Assembly (NCBI GenBank): GCA_947625895.1 | Contig: CANQPZ010000003.1 | Span: forward strand, 1-57,591 | Source: an uncultured Clostridia bacterium | Lineage (GTDB): Bacteria; Bacillota; Clostridia; TANB77; CAG-508 | DNA length: 57,591 nucleotides | Direction: 5' to 3' | Shown: positions 18,301-27,669 of the stretch, in pieces | Layout: each line of letters begins with the position of its first letter | Position numbering within the stretch: the stretch's first letter is position 1 | Position numbers and translations under genes: made by a program | Notes under the pieces: generated by a model | Seen by the model: only the letters and a program-made list of their open reading frames with translations | Database searches by the model: none | What the model was told of the DNA's origin: nothing

Positions 18301-19636
18301 ATTTATATAGAATCGTATCTTTTTCTTCTTGTGTTGCAAGTTCAATATCTTTAATTAAAATATTTGGATTTTGAATAACTTGTGCACAAATATACAATAA
18401 TCGATTATGAATATCTTTAATTTGAGAAGGCTCATAAATTTTACTTTGATAGTCGTACATAAATGAAAAACAGTTAGTATTATCCAAGTCATATATATGT
18501 AATAACAATGGAATAGCGGAATAACCACTAAAAAACCATTCACAATCGTAATTAACATTATTTTCATCATGATTAGTTCGGGCGTTTTGATAAGAAACAG
18601 CTGTATCATAAATATTTTCTTTTAATTGAAATTTATTTTTAACTTGTGCAATCAAATCTTGAAAAGGATATTTTTGATGCCTCAAATAAGAAAATTGTGA
18701 TTTAGATAAAGAAACAACTGCATCATTAAAAGATAAAGAATCTTCAATATCTAACTTATATAATATATTATTTACAAAAAGACCAAATGTATTTTTATCA
18801 TTTTTACCAACTCTATTTAAAATAGGAGTGGACATAACAATATGATTAGACTTTTTTACTTTACTTTCGTAAATTGCCATAACAAACAATATAAAAGTAA
18901 AAGGAGATATTTTTAACTGTTTGCAAAAAGATACTATTTTTGAAGTCATTTTTTTTGAAAGCTTAAATTCACTTCGATTAGCTTCGTAATCAAAAGAAGA
19001 AATAGAATTATGAGATTTTAAATCCTCAAAAATGTTTTGTTCAAATACATTATTCCAAAAAATTTCATCTTGTTTAAATTTAGGACTATTTAAATAATTT
19101 AAATCATCGTTAATGAAATTTGAATATGGAAATTGATTACTATAATCAAATGATAAAGGCTGTTTTTTAATAAGTTTGGAATAAATTGAAATAACAGAAC
19201 TAACAAGTATTCCCATTGACCAAGCATCAGAAATTATATGATGAACACAGATAAAGAAACCACCTGTTAAATCTTCTTCATTTTCAAATGTTGAAAAATA
19301 GTAAAGAGGAGAATCATATAGAGGAAAACATTTTCTAGAAATAAAATTATATATTTCTTCTTTATTTTTAGAATTTAGTTTGAAATGTTTTATATAAAAA
19401 TTTTCATACTCTTGTTCATATTGTCTTACGCAGTCTTGATCTAGATGCATTTGATATCTAATATTATTAGTATTTTGTACAAAAAGATGAATAGCTTTTT
19501 TTAATAATGAAAAATCAACCTTATCACGAATTGTAACTATACCAGAAATAGTATTCATACTAGTATTTGGATAAAATTGTTCCATGTTTATTATTGCCTT
19601 TTGCGGACAAGTTAAATTAAAAAGCTTGTGTTTCAT
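15364..19636 (-). CDS. Single-module NRPS: C-A-PCP-thioester reductase, +1 frameshift at CGG
   Basis: Frame 0 runs from an ATG at 19636 (RBS AAAGGTGA; an ATG at 19666 has none) to CGG-TGA at 17638-17633. Skipping the C joins it to the second frame (STGEEQNDF), giving about 1423 residues. Domains in order: condensation (VHHIISDAWS), adenylation with YTSGSTGMPK before the break, and MYGPTETT, YKSGD and NGKIDK after it, carrier protein with Ser in GMDSL (about residue 987), then a reductase domain with TGCTGFLG and active site YIKSK. The reductase would release an aldehyde or alcohol. A first C domain with no module before it suggests N-acylation of one amino acid. By hand alignment the pocket reads D-V-Y-Y-G-G-M-I-G-K, which I cannot assign. 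No phosphopantetheinyl transferase is in the window. Confidence 0.85.
17636..17638 (-). other. In-frame CGG at the +1 frame break of the NRPS
   Basis: Context is TCT ACA C GGT GAA, and the zero-frame codon after CGG is TGA. The break falls between adenylation motifs A4 and A5, so without the shift no active adenylation domain is made. Confidence 0.8.
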
Positions 19637-19835
19637 TAAAATCACCTTTTTCTTACAAATTGTCATAAAATCTATAATTTAAAATATTTTTAAGTTTAAC
19701 TTGTAACAATTATATAAATATATTAATAAAAAATCAAGGAATATGTTGAAAAAAAAAGAATCTTAAGATAAAATAAGTTAAAATAAAAGCATATTAAATT
19801 TTTATGCAAACTTATTCCGAGAGGAAGGATGTTAA

Positions 19836-21524
19836 ATGTTAAAAAATGAGCTAGTACAAGATTTTAGACAATTAATGAATATTGCAGAAAGAGGAAATCC
19901 AGATCATATTGTATATAAATTCAAAAAAAATGTAGAGATTAAATATAAAGATTTTAAAGAAGATATTAAAGCAATGTCTACGGCTTTACTAAATTTAAAA
20001 TTAGAAAACCAAAAAATCATTTTAATAGGTAGTAATAGATATGAATGGTGTGTAAGTTATTTAGCAATCACAACAGGTAATATGTGTGTTGTACCATTAG
20101 ATAGGGCTTTACCAGACGCTGAATTAGAAAGATTAATAAAAAGAAGTGATGCAACTGCAATAATTTTTGAAAATAAACATAAAGAATTTATGGAAAAGAT
20201 ATTAAATGAAAAAAATAGTACAATAAAAACCGCAATTAACATGGATTCAAAAGAATTCAATGAACTATTGAAAGTAGGAAAAGAATTAATAGAAATGGGA
20301 AATAAGCAATATGATGAGATGACTATTAATAATAAAAAAATGTCAATAATGTTATTTACATCAGGAACAACAAGTGAACCCAAAGCAGTTATGCTATCAC
20401 AGTATAATATATGTTCAAATATTACGGCAATAGGCAGATATGTAAAATTATATCCGCAAGACACCCTATTATCATTTTTACCAATACATCATACATTTGA
20501 ATGTACTATTACCTTTTTATTTGGACTTTATTGGGGTTCAACAGTTGCGTTTTGTGATGGATTAAAATATATACAAAAAAATTTACAAGAATATAAAGTA
20601 TCTGTATTTGTTGCAGTACCACTTGTTTTAGAAACGATGTATAAAAAAATTCAAAAAGGAATAGAAGATAAAGGGAAAACAAAATTAATAAATGTAATAT
20701 CAAAAATATCTAACATATTATTGAAATGCAAAATAGATTTAAGAAGAAGCTTATTTAAAGAAGTATTAAATAACTTTGGCGGAAATTTAAGAGTAGTACT
20801 ATATGGTGCAGCACCTATGGATAAAGAAACAATCATTGGATATAATAACTTAGGAATAGACTTAATACAAGGTTATGGATTAACAGAAACATCTCCTGTT
20901 ATTTCAGCAGAAACAGATAAAAAGAAGAGACCTGGTTCAGTAGGACTTGTTCTAGATAACTTGGAAGTTAAAATAGGAAATCCAAATGAAGAAGGAATTG
21001 GGGAGATTATGGTAAAAGGTCCTAGTGTCATGATAGGATATTATCATAATGAAAAAGAAACCAATAAAGTATTAAAAGATGGATGGTTTAATACAGGAGA
21101 CTATGGCTACTTAGATAAAGATAAATTTTTATATATAACAGGTAGAAAAAAAGATATAATTGTATTGAAAAATGGAAAGAATGTCTATCCTCAAGAAATA
21201 GAATTCATAATTAATAAAATTCCATATGTAACAGAAAGTATTGTATATCAAAGAGAAGAGAGCAAAACAGACACAATGCTATGTGCAAAAATTGTATATG
21301 ACAATGATTTAATAAAACAATATTTAGGAGAAAAATCAGTAGAAGAATATGAAAACATTATTTGGAATGAAATAAAAAATATAAATAAAAACTTACCAAT
21401 ATATAAGCATATAAAGAAAATAATTATTACTGATGTTCCATTAATAAAAACGACAACACAAAAAGTAAAAAGATATGAAGAATTAAAAAACGAAAATGAA
21501 AAACCAAAAGCATCTCAAAAATAA
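19836..21524 (+). CDS. Long-chain acyl-CoA ligase / AMP-binding enzyme
   Basis: 562 residues of the ANL superfamily. The P-loop is LFTSGTTSEPK, then GYGLTETSP, then TGDYGYLD followed by TGRKKDIIVLKNGKNVYP, the FadD/long-chain AMP ligase form. The start codon follows the RBS GAGAGGAAGGA. It is transcribed divergently from the NRPS with about 200 bases between the starts. A role in activating the fatty acid that the NRPS condensation domain loads is plausible but inferred from position only. General lipid metabolism is the alternative. Confidence 0.9.
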   Translation: MLKNELVQDFRQLMNIAERGNPDHIVYKFKKNVEIKYKDFKEDIKAMSTALLNLKLENQKIILIGSNRYEWCVSYLAITTGNMCVVPLDRALPDAELERLIKRSDATAIIFENKHKEFMEKILNEKNSTIKTAINMDSKEFNELLKVGKELIEMGNKQYDEMTINNKKMSIMLFTSGTTSEPKAVMLSQYNICSNITAIGRYVKLYPQDTLLSFLPIHHTFECTITFLFGLYWGSTVAFCDGLKYIQKNLQEYKVSVFVAVPLVLETMYKKIQKGIEDKGKTKLINVISKISNILLKCKIDLRRSLFKEVLNNFGGNLRVVLYGAAPMDKETIIGYNNLGIDLIQGYGLTETSPVISAETDKKKRPGSVGLVLDNLEVKIGNPNEEGIGEIMVKGPSVMIGYYHNEKETNKVLKDGWFNTGDYGYLDKDKFLYITGRKKDIIVLKNGKNVYPQEIEFIINKIPYVTESIVYQREESKTDTMLCAKIVYDNDLIKQYLGEKSVEEYENIIWNEIKNINKNLPIYKHIKKIIITDVPLIKTTTQKVKRYEELKNENEKPKASQK

Positions 21525-21587
21525 AAAGTACAAAAAAGTAGTGTAAAAAAAATAAATTTTGGAAACACTATTTTAGAGGTGTATATA

Positions 21588-22727
21588 TTGGGAAAAAGAA
21601 GAAAAAGAATGAGCAATAGAAAAAAAGTAATTTTGACTTTTATTCTATTAATTAGTTTATGGATTTTTGGATTTTATTTATACACAGTTTATCAGAAAAT
21701 AGAAATATATCCATCAAATTATGAAGTAACTAAAACCTTATCCACACAGAACTCACATACTGTGGAAGAAACAGAAGAAAACAGCAAAAACATAGCAGAT
21801 GTAATTGAAGAAACAACAAGAAAGGTAGTGGGGATTTCTAAGCTAAAAAATGCAGGAAATAGTATCTTATTAAAAAGTACAGAAACGGAATTAGGTTTAG
21901 GAACAGGTATAATCATAACAGAAAATGGCTATATTTTGAGTAATGAACATGTTACTGGTAGCAAATATAGTAAGTGTTATATTACTTTAGAAAGTGGGAT
22001 AAATTACGATGGAACAGTGGTATGGAGTGATCCGAATTTAGATATCTCAATTACTAAAATAGAAGCAAAAAATTTAGAATATGTAAAACTTGCAGACTCA
22101 AATAAAACTAGAGTAGGAGAAACGGTCTATGCAATCGGAAATCCAATTGGTTTTGAATTTAGAAGAACCGTAACATCAGGTATTATTAGTGCAAAAAATA
22201 GAACAATAAAAATAGATGAAGAAGAAACATCTTCTTATATGACAGATTTAATTCAAACAGATGCAACAATTAATCCAGGAAATAGTGGAGGACCTTTAAT
22301 TTATCCAAATGGTGAGGTAATAGGAATTAATACAGTTAAAATTTCATCAGCAGAAGGAATTGGATTTGCTGTTCCAATTAATATTGTAAAGCCAGTGATT
22401 GAAAGTTTTAAAAATACAGATACATTTGAAGAAGCAACTATTGGTATTTATGCTTATGATAAAGAAGTTATGCCATATTTAAATAAAACGACTGATCTTA
22501 ACTTTAAAGAGGGGATTTATGTTGCACAAATTACCAAAAACGGACCAGCAGATAATACCGAGTTAAGAGAAGGCGATATTATAACAAGTATTGATGGAAT
22601 AAAATTAAACACAATGAATGACTTAAGACAATATATATATACTCAAAAGCCAAACAAAGAAGTTACTTTAAATATTAATAGAGGAAAAATTAATAGAAAT
22701 ATCAAAATTACTTTAGGTAAAAAATAA
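21588..22727 (+). CDS. htrA: HtrA/DegP-like membrane-anchored serine protease with PDZ domain
   Basis: About 379 residues: a basic N-terminus, one transmembrane helix (about 16-35), a trypsin-like protease domain and one C-terminal PDZ domain. Catalytic residues are visible as SNEHV (His), NLDISI (Asp) and NPGNSGGPL (Ser). I prefer TTG at 21588 (7 bases after AGAGGTG) to the GTG at 21579, which lacks an RBS. It acts outside the membrane in protein quality control. It is one of three protease or protease-inhibitor genes close together here (M23 and serpin follow). Confidence 0.9.
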   Translation: MGKRRKRMSNRKKVILTFILLISLWIFGFYLYTVYQKIEIYPSNYEVTKTLSTQNSHTVEETEENSKNIADVIEETTRKVVGISKLKNAGNSILLKSTETELGLGTGIIITENGYILSNEHVTGSKYSKCYITLESGINYDGTVVWSDPNLDISITKIEAKNLEYVKLADSNKTRVGETVYAIGNPIGFEFRRTVTSGIISAKNRTIKIDEEETSSYMTDLIQTDATINPGNSGGPLIYPNGEVIGINTVKISSAEGIGFAVPINIVKPVIESFKNTDTFEEATIGIYAYDKEVMPYLNKTTDLNFKEGIYVAQITKNGPADNTELREGDIITSIDGIKLNTMNDLRQYIYTQKPNKEVTLNINRGKINRNIKITLGKK

Positions 22728-22733
22728 AGGAGA

Positions 22734-22763
22734 AACACCCAGTCAAATTCATGACTGGGTGTT
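22734..22763. terminator. Strong hairpin between htrA and the M23 gene
   Basis: A twelve-pair stem AACACCCAGTCA / TGACTGGGTGTT with a 6-base loop between convergent genes. The T tract is better on the minus strand. Confidence 0.7.
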
Positions 22764-22867
22764 AATCTTAGAGTGCCTTGCTAGAATTATATATTATAAC
22801 ACAAATTTACATAAAATTCAAATTTTAACTTTAGAAGATTGGTAAAATATCAGTTACAATGACAATT

Positions 22868-23998
22868 CTAGTCAATAAAATCAATTTTCCTATCATAATC
22901 CTTAGTTTCTTTATTAGACATATAAACTTCACTACGATTTTTCTTTAAGAATTCAACAATTTGATAAACATCAATCCAAATTTCATTTGGACTATCAACT
23001 TGAGATTCATCAAAAATAAGCTGAATACCAAAATGTAAATGAGGAACATTAATATTATTAACATTTTCTTTTATACTATAACCTGTCATACCAAGATATC
23101 CAATTACATCTCCAGCTTTTACTGACATTCCTTCTTTAATACCATTATTATAAGGATGATTTTTTCTTAAATGTGCATAGTAATAGTATCTTTTTGAATC
23201 AAAACTTCGAATTCCAATTCTCCATCCACCATATTGATTCCAACCTAAATGCTCAATAACTCCGGATTCAACAGCAATAACAGGTGTTCCAATACTTCCC
23301 ATCAAATCGTTTCCTAGATGAGTTCTTTTAAATCCATAAGAACGAGAATTTCCAAAATCATCATAATGGCTAAAATTATAATTTTTAGCAATAGGAAGAA
23401 ATGATTTTAAACCATATCTTTTTTCATAAGTTTTAGAATTGTTATTATTTGCGACTTCAATATAATAATTGCCAATCATTCCTCCTAAAACAGCAGAATA
23501 ACTTTCAAAATAATAGTTGTAATATTTCATAGAAGAAGTCAAATCTTCTATAGTATTTCCTTTTTTTAATTTTAATACTAAATTATCTAAGTCACTTGAT
23601 TTAAAATTCTTAAAATTCCCGCCATTTTTACAAGCAAGATAAGCTAAAAGCTCAATCCAATTATATTGAATTTCTTCTTGATTTCTATGAGAAGTAATAT
23701 CTAAATTTGCTGTTTTATTTAATACATCAGCTGTTACATTAAAATCTACCCATTTAATAAATTTTTTTGTTTCAACATTTTTATTATTATCATAGTTTTT
23801 TGCCTGCTGGTCATAACTTTTTTCTGTTTCAACATTAATAGGAGATTCTTCTTGAATAATAGTATTGTTAGAAGAATCAAGATGGGAAGAATTATAAATT
23901 AGAAATAATACTATAAAACTAACAATAATACAAAACATTATAAATAGCAAAATTAAAATAATATTTTTTTTTGGAAAATGAAAAGAATGAATCAACAT
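22868..23998 (-). CDS. M23 (LytM-type) peptidoglycan endopeptidase, anchored
   Basis: 376 residues. The N-terminal hydrophobic anchor spans about 12-35, with a low-complexity N/Q-rich stretch after it. A helical domain of unknown type (about 85-185) precedes the C-terminal M23 domain. Zinc ligands are visible as THLGNDLMG (H and D) and VPHLHFG (HxH). The fold markers GGWRIGIRS and YYYAHL agree. It would cut peptide cross-links in the cell wall. It is encoded convergently to htrA. Confidence 0.85.
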   Translation of the reverse strand: MLIHSFHFPKKNIILILLFIMFCIIVSFIVLFLIYNSSHLDSSNNTIIQEESPINVETEKSYDQQAKNYDNNKNVETKKFIKWVDFNVTADVLNKTANLDITSHRNQEEIQYNWIELLAYLACKNGGNFKNFKSSDLDNLVLKLKKGNTIEDLTSSMKYYNYYFESYSAVLGGMIGNYYIEVANNNNSKTYEKRYGLKSFLPIAKNYNFSHYDDFGNSRSYGFKRTHLGNDLMGSIGTPVIAVESGVIEHLGWNQYGGWRIGIRSFDSKRYYYYAHLRKNHPYNNGIKEGMSVKAGDVIGYLGMTGYSIKENVNNINVPHLHFGIQLIFDESQVDSPNEIWIDVYQIVEFLKKNRSEVYMSNKETKDYDRKIDFID

Positions 23999-24126
23999 AG
24001 AAATCCCCTTATAGAATATATTAAAAAAAACAAAAAATAGAATATATAAAATAAAAAAATATTAAGAAGGCATAAAATCGAGTTTAACTATATTTTATAA
24101 AGAATTATTGATGATAAAAGAAAGTA

Positions 24127-24155
24127 TTGATATCTTATTTTAAATATGATAAGAT
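24127..24155 (+). promoter_or_regulatory. Promoter upstream of the serpin gene
   Basis: TTGATA (24127-24132), a 17-base spacer, TAAGAT (24150-24155). The start codon is about 90 bases downstream, leaving a leader of unknown purpose. Confidence 0.55.
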
Positions 24156-24247
24156 ACAACTAAATATTAAGTTATTAAAATATTTATATTTTTTAAGCTT
24201 AAATTGTTTATTAACAAATGAAAAAATATATTAGTGGAGGGTTTTAG

Positions 24248-25558
24248 ATGGAAGAAAAAAATAATCCAATAAAAATTAAATTAACTACTATAATAGTTTT
24301 AATATTAATAGTAGCAATAATTATTTTTGGAACAGTTTTCATAGTATTAAACAAAAATAATGATAGTAAAAATAATAAGCAGGACGATGGAGAGACATCA
24401 CAAATAGAAGATCAAAAAGTGGATACAAAGGAAAGTCTTTCAAATGTTGAATTTTCTTTTAAATTTTTGAAAATGGAAAATAATAAAGAAAATACAGTTT
24501 ATAGTCCATTATCTATAAAATATGCTTTACAAATGCTAAAGCATGGTGCGAATGGAAATACAAGAACTCAAATTGAGAATGTAATCAAAAATACAGACTT
24601 AGTAAAATATAAAAATATAAATAACATATTATCACTAGCAAATGCATTGTATATTAAAGATAAATATTCTCAATATGTAAAAGATGAATATAAAAACATA
24701 TTACTTGACAAATATAACGCTGAAATAAAATATGATGATTTTAAAAGCGCTTATAATATTAATAATTGGATTGAAAATAAAACCTTTGGCCAAATAAAAA
24801 ATATGTTGACAGATGAGATAGTAGCTAATCAAAATAGTGAAATGTTTTTAATAAATGCATTAGCTATTGATATGGAATGGAAAGACAAATTCGAAAGTAA
24901 GGATACACATGGAAATACATTTTATTTGGAAAATGGCGAAGAAATGACTGCAACAATGATGAAAAAAGAAACTAAGAGTGATAACATTTCATATTATAAA
25001 GATAGTAATTCTATTGCAATTTCAATGGATTTAGAACAATATGAAGATAATCAAATGCAATTTATTGCAATTATGCCAAATAATGATTTGTCACAGTATG
25101 TAGAAAATTTTGAAGCGGATACTTTAAAAAATATAACAAATAATCTAACATTAGCTTCTAAAACGAAAAATGGTTTAAATATTTCTATACCAAGATTTTC
25201 ATTTGATTATAATTTAAATTTAGGAGATGATTTAAATACACTAGGGATAACAGATGCATTTAATGCTGATTCAGCTGATTTTTCAAATATGTCAAGCCAA
25301 AAACTCTGGGTAGGAAGAGCTTTGCATAAAGCTAATATTGATTTTACAGAAGAAGGAGTTAAAGCAGCTGCTACAACGGTTATCCATATGACAGACAAAT
25401 CAATGTTAGCTAATGAAAATAAGCCTATTGAAGTAAAAATAGATAAACCATTTATGTATTTAATAAAAGATAAAGAAACAAATGAAATATGGTTTGTTGG
25501 AACAGTTTATGAACCAAATTCTTGGAAAGATGATAAATCAAACTATGTATATCAATAA
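24248..25558 (+). CDS. Bacterial serpin, membrane anchored
   Basis: 436 residues. There is one N-terminal transmembrane segment (about 13-36) and a polar linker, then a full serpin domain (YSPLSIKYALQML, NALAIDMEWK, IPRFSFDY). The reactive-centre hinge is EEGVKAAATTV, alanine-rich as in inhibitory serpins. Counting from the hinge glycine as P15 gives P1 = Lys and P1' = Ser, so a trypsin-like target is predicted. The end GTVYEP is the usual serpin C-terminus. Gut bacterial serpins block host or competing proteases. Being anchored outside, it could also guard against the neighbouring HtrA-type enzyme. Confidence 0.9.
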   Translation: MEEKNNPIKIKLTTIIVLILIVAIIIFGTVFIVLNKNNDSKNNKQDDGETSQIEDQKVDTKESLSNVEFSFKFLKMENNKENTVYSPLSIKYALQMLKHGANGNTRTQIENVIKNTDLVKYKNINNILSLANALYIKDKYSQYVKDEYKNILLDKYNAEIKYDDFKSAYNINNWIENKTFGQIKNMLTDEIVANQNSEMFLINALAIDMEWKDKFESKDTHGNTFYLENGEEMTATMMKKETKSDNISYYKDSNSIAISMDLEQYEDNQMQFIAIMPNNDLSQYVENFEADTLKNITNNLTLASKTKNGLNISIPRFSFDYNLNLGDDLNTLGITDAFNADSADFSNMSSQKLWVGRALHKANIDFTEEGVKAAATTVIHMTDKSMLANENKPIEVKIDKPFMYLIKDKETNEIWFVGTVYEPNSWKDDKSNYVYQ

Positions 25559-25583
25559 AAAGGCAAGTTAAATCTTGCCTTTT
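25557..25583 (+). terminator. Terminator of the serpin gene
   Basis: AAAAGGCAAG / CTTGCCTTTT with loop TTAAAT, immediately after the stop codon. Confidence 0.8.
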
Positions 25584-25608
25584 ATAATAATAAAATCATT
25601 TAAACAAA

Positions 25609-25685
25609 TGGTGTGCCTGGAGGGATTCGAACCCCCGATCTGCAAGTTCGTAGCCTGCCATTCTATCCAGCTAAACTACAGGCAC
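25609..25685 (-). tRNA. tRNA-Arg(ACG)
   Basis: 77 bases with CCA encoded. Acceptor GTGCCTG/CAGGCAC is fully paired. The anticodon arm GCAGG-CTACGAA-CTTGC gives anticodon ACG, and the T arm has GGTTCGAAT. After A-to-I change it should read CGU, CGC and CGA but not CGG. No tRNA with anticodon CCG is present in the window, which bears on the CGG finding. Confidence 0.95.
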
Positions 25686-25764
25686 ATACATTTATTATTA
25701 TAAACTGTAAATGATAATTTTTCAAGAGAAAATATGAAAATATTAAAATTTCCTAAAAAATATC

Positions 25765-25793
25765 TTGCAAAAGTAGAAAAAATGTGCTATTAT
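25765..25793 (+). promoter_or_regulatory. Promoter of tRNA-Pro
   Basis: TTGCAA (25765-25770), a 17-base spacer, TATTAT (25788-25793), about 29 bases ahead of the tRNA. Confidence 0.6.
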
Positions 25794-25821
25794 ATATAAG
25801 CGGTTATAAATAAAGATATAT

Positions 25822-25897
25822 CGGGGTGTAGCGCAGTTGGTAGCGCGCGTGGTTTGGGACCATGAGGTCGCAGGTTCGATCCCTGTCACCCCGACCA
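25822..25897 (+). tRNA. tRNA-Pro(TGG)
   Basis: 76 bases from CGGGGTG to CACCCCGACCA. The anticodon loop is TTTGGGA with anticodon TGG, and the T arm has GGTTCGATC. CCA is encoded. Confidence 0.95.
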
Positions 25898-25902
25898 AGA
25901 AA

Positions 25903-25938
25903 AAGAATAAATGAATTATATCATCTATTCTTTTTTTT
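25903..25938. terminator. Terminator shared by tRNA-Pro and metG
   Basis: AAGAATAAATGA / TCATCTATTCTT with one mismatch, followed by eight T on the plus strand. It lies between the convergent tRNA and metG. Confidence 0.7.
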
Positions 25939-25960
25939 ATATTTGTCAAATATAATTTTA

Positions 25961-27592
25961 TTAATTTTTATTAACACCTATTTTATTAAAAAGTATCTCT
26001 ATATTTTCAAGAGGTATTGTTTCTTTTATCTGTAATTGCTCCCATGAAGGTTCTTTAATTCTTAAATATTGTCTTAATTTATTAGTTGTTTGTGGCATTA
26101 TTGGTTCAAGTAAATTAGATAAATTAGCAATTATATTAGCACATGTGTAAATAGTATTATTAAATTCATCTATGTTTTCTTTCTTTTGTATCCATGGTTT
26201 TCTTTCATCATAATACTTATTTCCTATTTCGATTAATTCAATTATTTTATTACATGCTTTTTTAAATTCTAGACTTTCAATATATTCTGAAACTTTTTCA
26301 TAAGTTTCATTAATATTATCTATAATTTGTGTATTCATAGTTCCTATTGGAATTTCAGTCAATCCTTTAAATTTTAAAGTTCTATTTACAAAATTTCCAA
26401 ATTTATTAACTATGTCAGAATTGTGCACATCGATATAATTTTCTATAGTAAAATCTGTGTCCTTATTTTCTGGCCCATGAGATATCATATAATATCTTAA
26501 AGAATCCACATCATAGTCTTTAATCATTTGGAGAATTGTTATTCCATTTCCTTTACTTTTTGATATTTTTTCAGAGTTAATATTTAGATATTGTGTTGCT
26601 ACCATTACATCTGGTAAATGATAATTGTCTTCCATAGCCATTAGTAGAGCTGGTAGAATTATTGTATGGAATGTTATATTATCTTTTCCATGGCACATAT
26701 ACATCTTAATATTACTATCATTTTTCCAATAATCTTCCCAATTTAATCCTTTTTCTTCACAAATCCTTTGTGTTGCTGTAACATATCCTAATACAGCATC
26801 TATCCACACATACATTTTTTTATCTTCAAAACCATCAATAGGAATATCAATACCCCAAGATAAATCTCTTGTAACAGCCCTATCTTTTAAGCCTTCTTTT
26901 AAATATTTTTCAGTTTCGTTTATAGACGAAATTCTCCAGTTATTTTTATTTTCTTTAACATATTGCTCTATTTGCTTTTGAAGTTTTGACAAAGCTATAT
27001 ACAAATGAGTATTTTCTTTTTGTGAAGTTTTATTTCCACATTCTCTACAAGTTGCACCAATAAAATCTTCTTCTTTAGGAATATAACCACAGTCACATTG
27101 ATCACCTTTTGTTACTAAACCACAATTTGGGCAAACTAATTCTAATTCTCTATCAGATTTAAACTTACCACAATTTTCACAATATGGTTGAAAACTTTTT
27201 TTAGAATAAATGTAGTTATTTTCATACATCTTTAAAAACATTTCCTCAACATGTTTTTTATGATAATCATCACAAGTTTTGGTATATAAATCATAAGAAA
27301 AATTCATTTTATCGAAAACATCTTTAAATTCACTGTGATATTTCTCTGCTATATCTTTTGGATCTACTTTTTCATTTTTTGCTCTTTCTGTAATAGGTGT
27401 ACCATGGCAGTCTGTTCCAGACACATATAGAACATTATCTCCTAATAATTCATGATATCTTTTTAGAAAGTCTCCAGATATTAAAGCAGCCAAATGACCT
27501 AAATGTAAAGAACTATTTGCATAAGGCCATGCACCACCAATTAATACATTTCTTTTTTTATTTTCTTTTAAATAACTAAAATCCTTATCCAA
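25961..27592 (-). CDS. metG: Methionyl-tRNA synthetase
   Basis: 543 residues, class I synthetase. The nucleotide-binding motif is HLGH (in SSLHLGHL), the KMSKS loop is KISKS, and the zinc knuckle has four CxxC-type pairs (CENCG, CPNCG, CDCG, CRECG), the two-zinc form. There is no C-terminal tRNA-binding (EMAP-like) domain. The start is TTG at 27592 after AGGAGG. It lies 77 bases behind the RNase J-like gene of the accessory block, with no T-box leader in that gap. It could be the only copy or a second, horizontally acquired one; the window cannot tell. Confidence 0.92.
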   Translation of the reverse strand: MDKDFSYLKENKKRNVLIGGAWPYANSSLHLGHLAALISGDFLKRYHELLGDNVLYVSGTDCHGTPITERAKNEKVDPKDIAEKYHSEFKDVFDKMNFSYDLYTKTCDDYHKKHVEEMFLKMYENNYIYSKKSFQPYCENCGKFKSDRELELVCPNCGLVTKGDQCDCGYIPKEEDFIGATCRECGNKTSQKENTHLYIALSKLQKQIEQYVKENKNNWRISSINETEKYLKEGLKDRAVTRDLSWGIDIPIDGFEDKKMYVWIDAVLGYVTATQRICEEKGLNWEDYWKNDSNIKMYMCHGKDNITFHTIILPALLMAMEDNYHLPDVMVATQYLNINSEKISKSKGNGITILQMIKDYDVDSLRYYMISHGPENKDTDFTIENYIDVHNSDIVNKFGNFVNRTLKFKGLTEIPIGTMNTQIIDNINETYEKVSEYIESLEFKKACNKIIELIEIGNKYYDERKPWIQKKENIDEFNNTIYTCANIIANLSNLLEPIMPQTTNKLRQYLRIKEPSWEQLQIKETIPLENIEILFNKIGVNKN

Positions 27593-27669
27593 TTAAAAAT
27601 CCTCCTAATATAAATGACTATATAATACCATATTGATGGCATTTTGTCAATGTAACACATTTTAAATAA

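Noticed and set aside
25743..25949. 68-residue ORF with GVTGIEPATSWSQTT on the minus strand
   Set aside because: It is the antisense reading of tRNA-Pro; this is a well-known spurious protein produced from tRNA genes.
27593..27669. T-box leader for metG
   Set aside because: The gap is only 77 bases and has no T-box structure or antiterminator sequence.
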